Positions 61,396 to 64,000 of a stretch of DNA of 64,000 nt are shown here, one piece after another; within the stretch, counting starts at the first letter, position 1, and each line of letters opens with the position of its first letter. Under the pieces are notes generated by a model. That model was not told where the DNA came from and searched no databases. It saw nothing but the letters and a program-made list of their open reading frames with translations. This DNA is from [Clostridium] citroniae WAL-17108 (GTDB lineage Bacteria > Bacillota > Clostridia > Lachnospirales > Lachnospiraceae): contig NZ_JH376425.1 in NCBI RefSeq assembly GCF_000233455.1, positions 124,001 to 188,000 on the forward strand. The letters run 5' to 3'. Made by a program: the position numbers and the translations under genes.

Positions 61396-62259
61396 TTAAT
61401 TAGCCAGGAATCCTTTCCCGATAATTTCGCTGGAATTGGAGATCAGCATAAAGGCGGTTGGTTCAATGCCGCGTATATAATTTCGCAGCTTCAGGGCCTG
61501 GCTTCTCTTCATGGTGGTCATGATAACTGTCTTTTCGTTGTGGGAAAATGCTCCCTGGGCGTGGTAGACCGTGGCGCTTCTGTGAAGGGTGTTGATGATA
61601 TAGTCACAGATCGGCTCCGGGTTGTCACAGATAATGTTAAAGCATTTGCACAGGTTCAGGTTCTGGATCACATCATCAATGACAAGGGACTTGGCAGCGA
61701 GTCCAATGGTAGAGAACAGTCCTGTCTCCGGTCCGAACACAAAGAATGAGGATGCCACTGCTGCCACATCCACCAGCATCAGGACCGTGCCTATGTTCAG
61801 GCTGGTATGCTTTTTTAAGATCATGGCTATGATATCCGTACCTCCGCTGGACGCCCCCAGGTTAAAGAGAATGGCAGTGCCCACTGCGGGGAGGAAGATA
61901 GCAAACATAAGCTCCAGCAGAGGTTCGTCAGTCAGAGGCCGCGCCAGCGGGCAGACACGTTCCAGGAGGGATAAGGTAAAGGACATAAGCATGCTTGCGT
62001 AAACGGTCTTAATGCCGAATCCTTTTCCCAAAAACATAAATCCAAGCAGCAGTAAAAGCGTATTCACAATGGATGTGAAATCGCCGGCAGACCACCTGGT
62101 AACCTCGCTGACCACAGTGGAAAAACCGGTCACTCCTCCAAAGGCAAAATGATTGGGAAACTTAAAAAAGTAAATGCCCACCACCATGATCCAGATACTC
62201 AAAGTTATGACACCATACTCGGCGGCTGTGCGCCGGAATGGATTTTTTATTTCTTTCAT
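61396..62259 (-). CDS. YitT-family membrane protein
   Basis: A 287-residue protein with five to six hydrophobic helices (YGVITLSIWIMVVGIYFFKF; FTSIVNTLLLLLGFMFLG) and a C-terminal DUF2179 domain (TVYHAQGAFSHNEKTVIMTT; FMLISNSSEIIGKGF). The GGTDIIAMIL motif in the middle is typical. YitT proteins are widespread in Firmicutes; their role is not settled. Convergent with the aldo/keto reductase. Confidence 0.92.
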   Translation of the reverse strand: MKEIKNPFRRTAAEYGVITLSIWIMVVGIYFFKFPNHFAFGGVTGFSTVVSEVTRWSAGDFTSIVNTLLLLLGFMFLGKGFGIKTVYASMLMSFTLSLLERVCPLARPLTDEPLLELMFAIFLPAVGTAILFNLGASSGGTDIIAMILKKHTSLNIGTVLMLVDVAAVASSFFVFGPETGLFSTIGLAAKSLVIDDVIQNLNLCKCFNIICDNPEPICDYIINTLHRSATVYHAQGAFSHNEKTVIMTTMKRSQALKLRNYIRGIEPTAFMLISNSSEIIGKGFLAN

Positions 62260-62466
62260 AATCCCTGCTTTCCGGTTGGAAAGCTTACCCCCTTTGCAGC
62301 CCGGGGCTGCATTGTTATTATCATTTCAATGTTACATTTCAACCATATAATAATCGCAAAATGTTACAAGTGCAATCACCTTTTTTGCTGAAACAAGTAC
62401 AATGCAGGGGCTGTGGAAAGACGTTGAAAATTGAGGGAAATAAAAAATGGTAAATAAAGACAAAAC

Positions 62467-62528
62467 ACAGTATTTTGGGTATTTATGTAAAAATACGGCT
62501 TGTAACCACAAGATATATGGTTTATAAT
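62467..62528 (+). promoter_or_regulatory. Promoter of the ribonucleotide reductase gene with possible NrdR boxes
   Basis: TTGTAA (62500), 17 bp, TATAAT (62523). ACAAGATATATGGT at 62508, within the spacer, resembles the NrdR box ACAnwATATATnGT; a weaker copy, ACAGTATTTTGGGT, starts 41 bp upstream at 62467. The rest of 62260-62590 shows nothing else. Confidence 0.45.
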
Positions 62529-62590
62529 GGGTTTCGTGACCGTAAGGTCAGTACTGCGCTGCATGTATGGAAGGAGATAAAAATAACATC

Positions 62591-64000
62591 ATGAATGATA
62601 GGGATATAGAGACAGGATTGGGGAAATTGGAAGGATGGGGAGACAAAGGCGCCGGTCTGGAGAGATGCCTGAGGGAAATACAGAGGGATTTCCCAAAAGA
62701 GGGGGAAGAGGACCGGTATGCTTTGGAGCATCTGTTTGAGCGGTACCGCGCATTTGAAAAAACGGATATGACGTTCCCGGAGCGGATGGATGCCCTGATC
62801 CGGTCCGCGGCCGAGCTTACCTCCAAGGAGAATCCCAGATGGGAATTTGTGGCGGCCAGGCTTAAATACTGCCAGTTTTCCATGGAGCTGCAGGACCGCC
62901 TGGATGACCTGGGGATCACCTGCCTGTATGAAAAGCTGCAATATCTCACAGAACAGGGGCTTTACGGGGATTACATCCTGGAGCATTATGGAAAGCAGGA
63001 GATTGAGCAGGCGGAAGGGTATTTGTGTGAGGACAGGAATCACCTGTTCACATACGCGGGCCTGGACCTGCTTTTAAAACGCTATGTGATCCAGGACCAC
63101 AGCCGTCACGCCCTGGAGACACCCCAGGAAATGTATCTGGGCATTGCGCTCCATCTGGCCATGAAGGAGGACAGGAACGGGCGCATGGAATGGGTGCGCC
63201 GGTTTTACGATATGCTGAGCCTGATGCAGGTCACCATGGCCACGCCAACCCTTTCCAATGCAAGAAAACCATATCACCAGCTGTCCAGCTGCTTTATAGA
63301 CACAGTGCCCGACAGTTTGGAAGGTATTTACAGAAGTGTGGACAACTTTGCCCAGGTGAGCAAGTTCGGTGGCGGCATGGGCCTGTATTTTGGAAAGGTC
63401 AGGGCAACGGGAAGCAGCATACGCGGATTTAAGGGCGCGGCAGGGGGAGTGATCCGCTGGATCAAGCTTGTCAATGATACGGCTGTGGCCGTTGACCAGC
63501 TGGGGATGCGCCAGGGCGCCGCGGCCGTGTACCTGGATGTGTGGCATAAGGATCTGCCGGAGTTTCTTCAGCTCCGCACCAATAACGGAGACGACAGGAT
63601 GAAGGCCCACGACATTTTCCCGGGAGTCTGCTATCCGGATCTGTTCTGGAAAATGGCAAAAGAGAGCCTGGACCAGGACTGGTATCTGATGTGTCCCCAT
63701 GAGATCAAGGCGGCAAAAGGGTATTGCCTGGAGGATTCCTATGGCGCGGAGTGGGAAGAACGGTACTGGGATTGCGTGAAGGACCGGCGCATTTCCAAGC
63801 GGACCGTGCTTTTAAAAGATGTGGTAAGGATGATCCTCAAGTCTGCGGTGGAGACAGGGACTCCCTTTGCTTTTAACAGGGACCTGGTAAACGGCGCAAA
63901 CCCCAACAGCCATAAGGGAATGATCTATTGCTCCAATCTTTGCACTGAGATTGCCCAGAATATGGAGGCCATTGAAACAGTATCCACGGAAATCGTGGAC
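62591..64000 (+). CDS. nrdA: Ribonucleoside-diphosphate reductase alpha subunit (cut by window end)
   Basis: 470 codons of a class I large subunit, still open at the window end. Family stretches are TMATPTLSNARKPYHQLSSC (active-site Cys of the disulfide pair), VSKFGGGMGLYFGKVRATGS, GAAAVYLDVWHKDLPEFLQL, and SNLCTEIAQN with the second active-site Cys. An N-terminal helical region of ~200 residues, without a clear ATP cone, precedes. It reduces ribonucleotides for DNA synthesis with a beta subunit expected downstream. The ATG at 62591 is 14 nt from AAGGAG; ATG 62567 is an alternative without a site. Confidence 0.9.
   Translation, partial: MNDRDIETGLGKLEGWGDKGAGLERCLREIQRDFPKEGEEDRYALEHLFERYRAFEKTDMTFPERMDALIRSAAELTSKENPRWEFVAARLKYCQFSMELQDRLDDLGITCLYEKLQYLTEQGLYGDYILEHYGKQEIEQAEGYLCEDRNHLFTYAGLDLLLKRYVIQDHSRHALETPQEMYLGIALHLAMKEDRNGRMEWVRRFYDMLSLMQVTMATPTLSNARKPYHQLSSCFIDTVPDSLEGIYRSVDNFAQVSKFGGGMGLYFGKVRATGSSIRGFKGAAGGVIRWIKLVNDTAVAVDQLGMRQGAAAVYLDVWHKDLPEFLQLRTNNGDDRMKAHDIFPGVCYPDLFWKMAKESLDQDWYLMCPHEIKAAKGYCLEDSYGAEWEERYWDCVKDRRISKRTVLLKDVVRMILKSAVETGTPFAFNRDLVNGANPNSHKGMIYCSNLCTEIAQNMEAIETVSTEIVD

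Overview
The window looks like a chromosome segment of a Lachnospiraceae-type Clostridium. I infer the Enterocloster/[Clostridium] bolteae-clostridioforme neighbourhood from the gene style: strong AGGAGG ribosome sites, moderate-to-high GC for a Firmicute, a trp T-box, a TPP riboswitch, split pyruvate formate-lyase and mecA. No 16S sequence is present, so the species is not proven.

Layout. 1-2.9 kb: 3' end of metG, a TraX-like membrane protein and tatD. 2.9-7.5 kb: a three-gene candidate defence cassette under its own promoter (orphan BrxC-like P-loop protein, ABC-type AAA ATPase, PD-(D/E)XK-like nuclease broken by an in-frame amber codon), wedged between tatD and rsmA. 7.6-10.9 kb: rsmA, oleate hydratase, a zinc-ribbon protein. 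11.1-17.2 kb: a ugp-like ABC transporter (ATPase, two permeases, binding lipoprotein) followed by a glycerophosphodiesterase and a HAD phosphatase. 17.2-19.7 kb: TPP riboswitch-thiW-thiM-thiE thiazole salvage. 19.7-26.9 kb: trp T-box leader and trpEGDCFBA. 27.0-28.4 kb: ECF sigma factor with an anti-sigma reading frame that is broken or shifted. 28.5-33.4 kb: class I amidotransferase-like hydrolase, ferredoxin, pflA, a separately encoded glycyl-radical domain and a pflB lacking that domain, and a DUF1858 protein. 33.6-39.8 kb: DUF1847 protein behind a structured leader, uxuA with its GntR regulator, mecA, and a Ser/Thr kinase paired with a P-loop protein. 40-46.4 kb: GH18/SH3, metallophosphoesterase lipoprotein, cell-wall amidase, glycogen-debranching-type GH13. 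46.7-55.4 kb: an AT-richer integrated element. 55.4-64 kb: tRNA-Gly(GCC), tRNA-Gly(UCC), tRNA-Phe, rpoN, MBOAT/DHHW acyltransferase pair, aldo-keto reductase, YitT and the 5' part of a class I ribonucleotide reductase.

The most exciting locus is the 46.7-55.4 kb element. It is inserted in the 3' end of tRNA-Gly(GCC) by a tyrosine recombinase and encodes a replication protein with the architecture of eukaryotic CRESS-DNA virus Reps (HUH endonuclease plus SF3 helicase). Just upstream of rep lies a perfect 10-bp stem whose loop contains TAGTATTAC, the circovirus/nanovirus origin nonanucleotide, followed by two tandem hexamers placed as Rep-binding iterons are in circoviruses. The chromosomal tRNA terminator has been moved 8.7 kb from the tRNA, and a third att-like copy records an earlier insertion. 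The element also carries an FtsK-like translocase interrupted by UGA at codon 10, secreted cargo proteins and a regulator with paired operators.

Two further themes deserve a look. Several genes are disrupted or split (nuclease, FtsK-like, anti-sigma, pyruvate formate-lyase). Short tandem repeats in coding sequence have units that are multiples of three, while a comparable array outside genes has an 11-nt unit.
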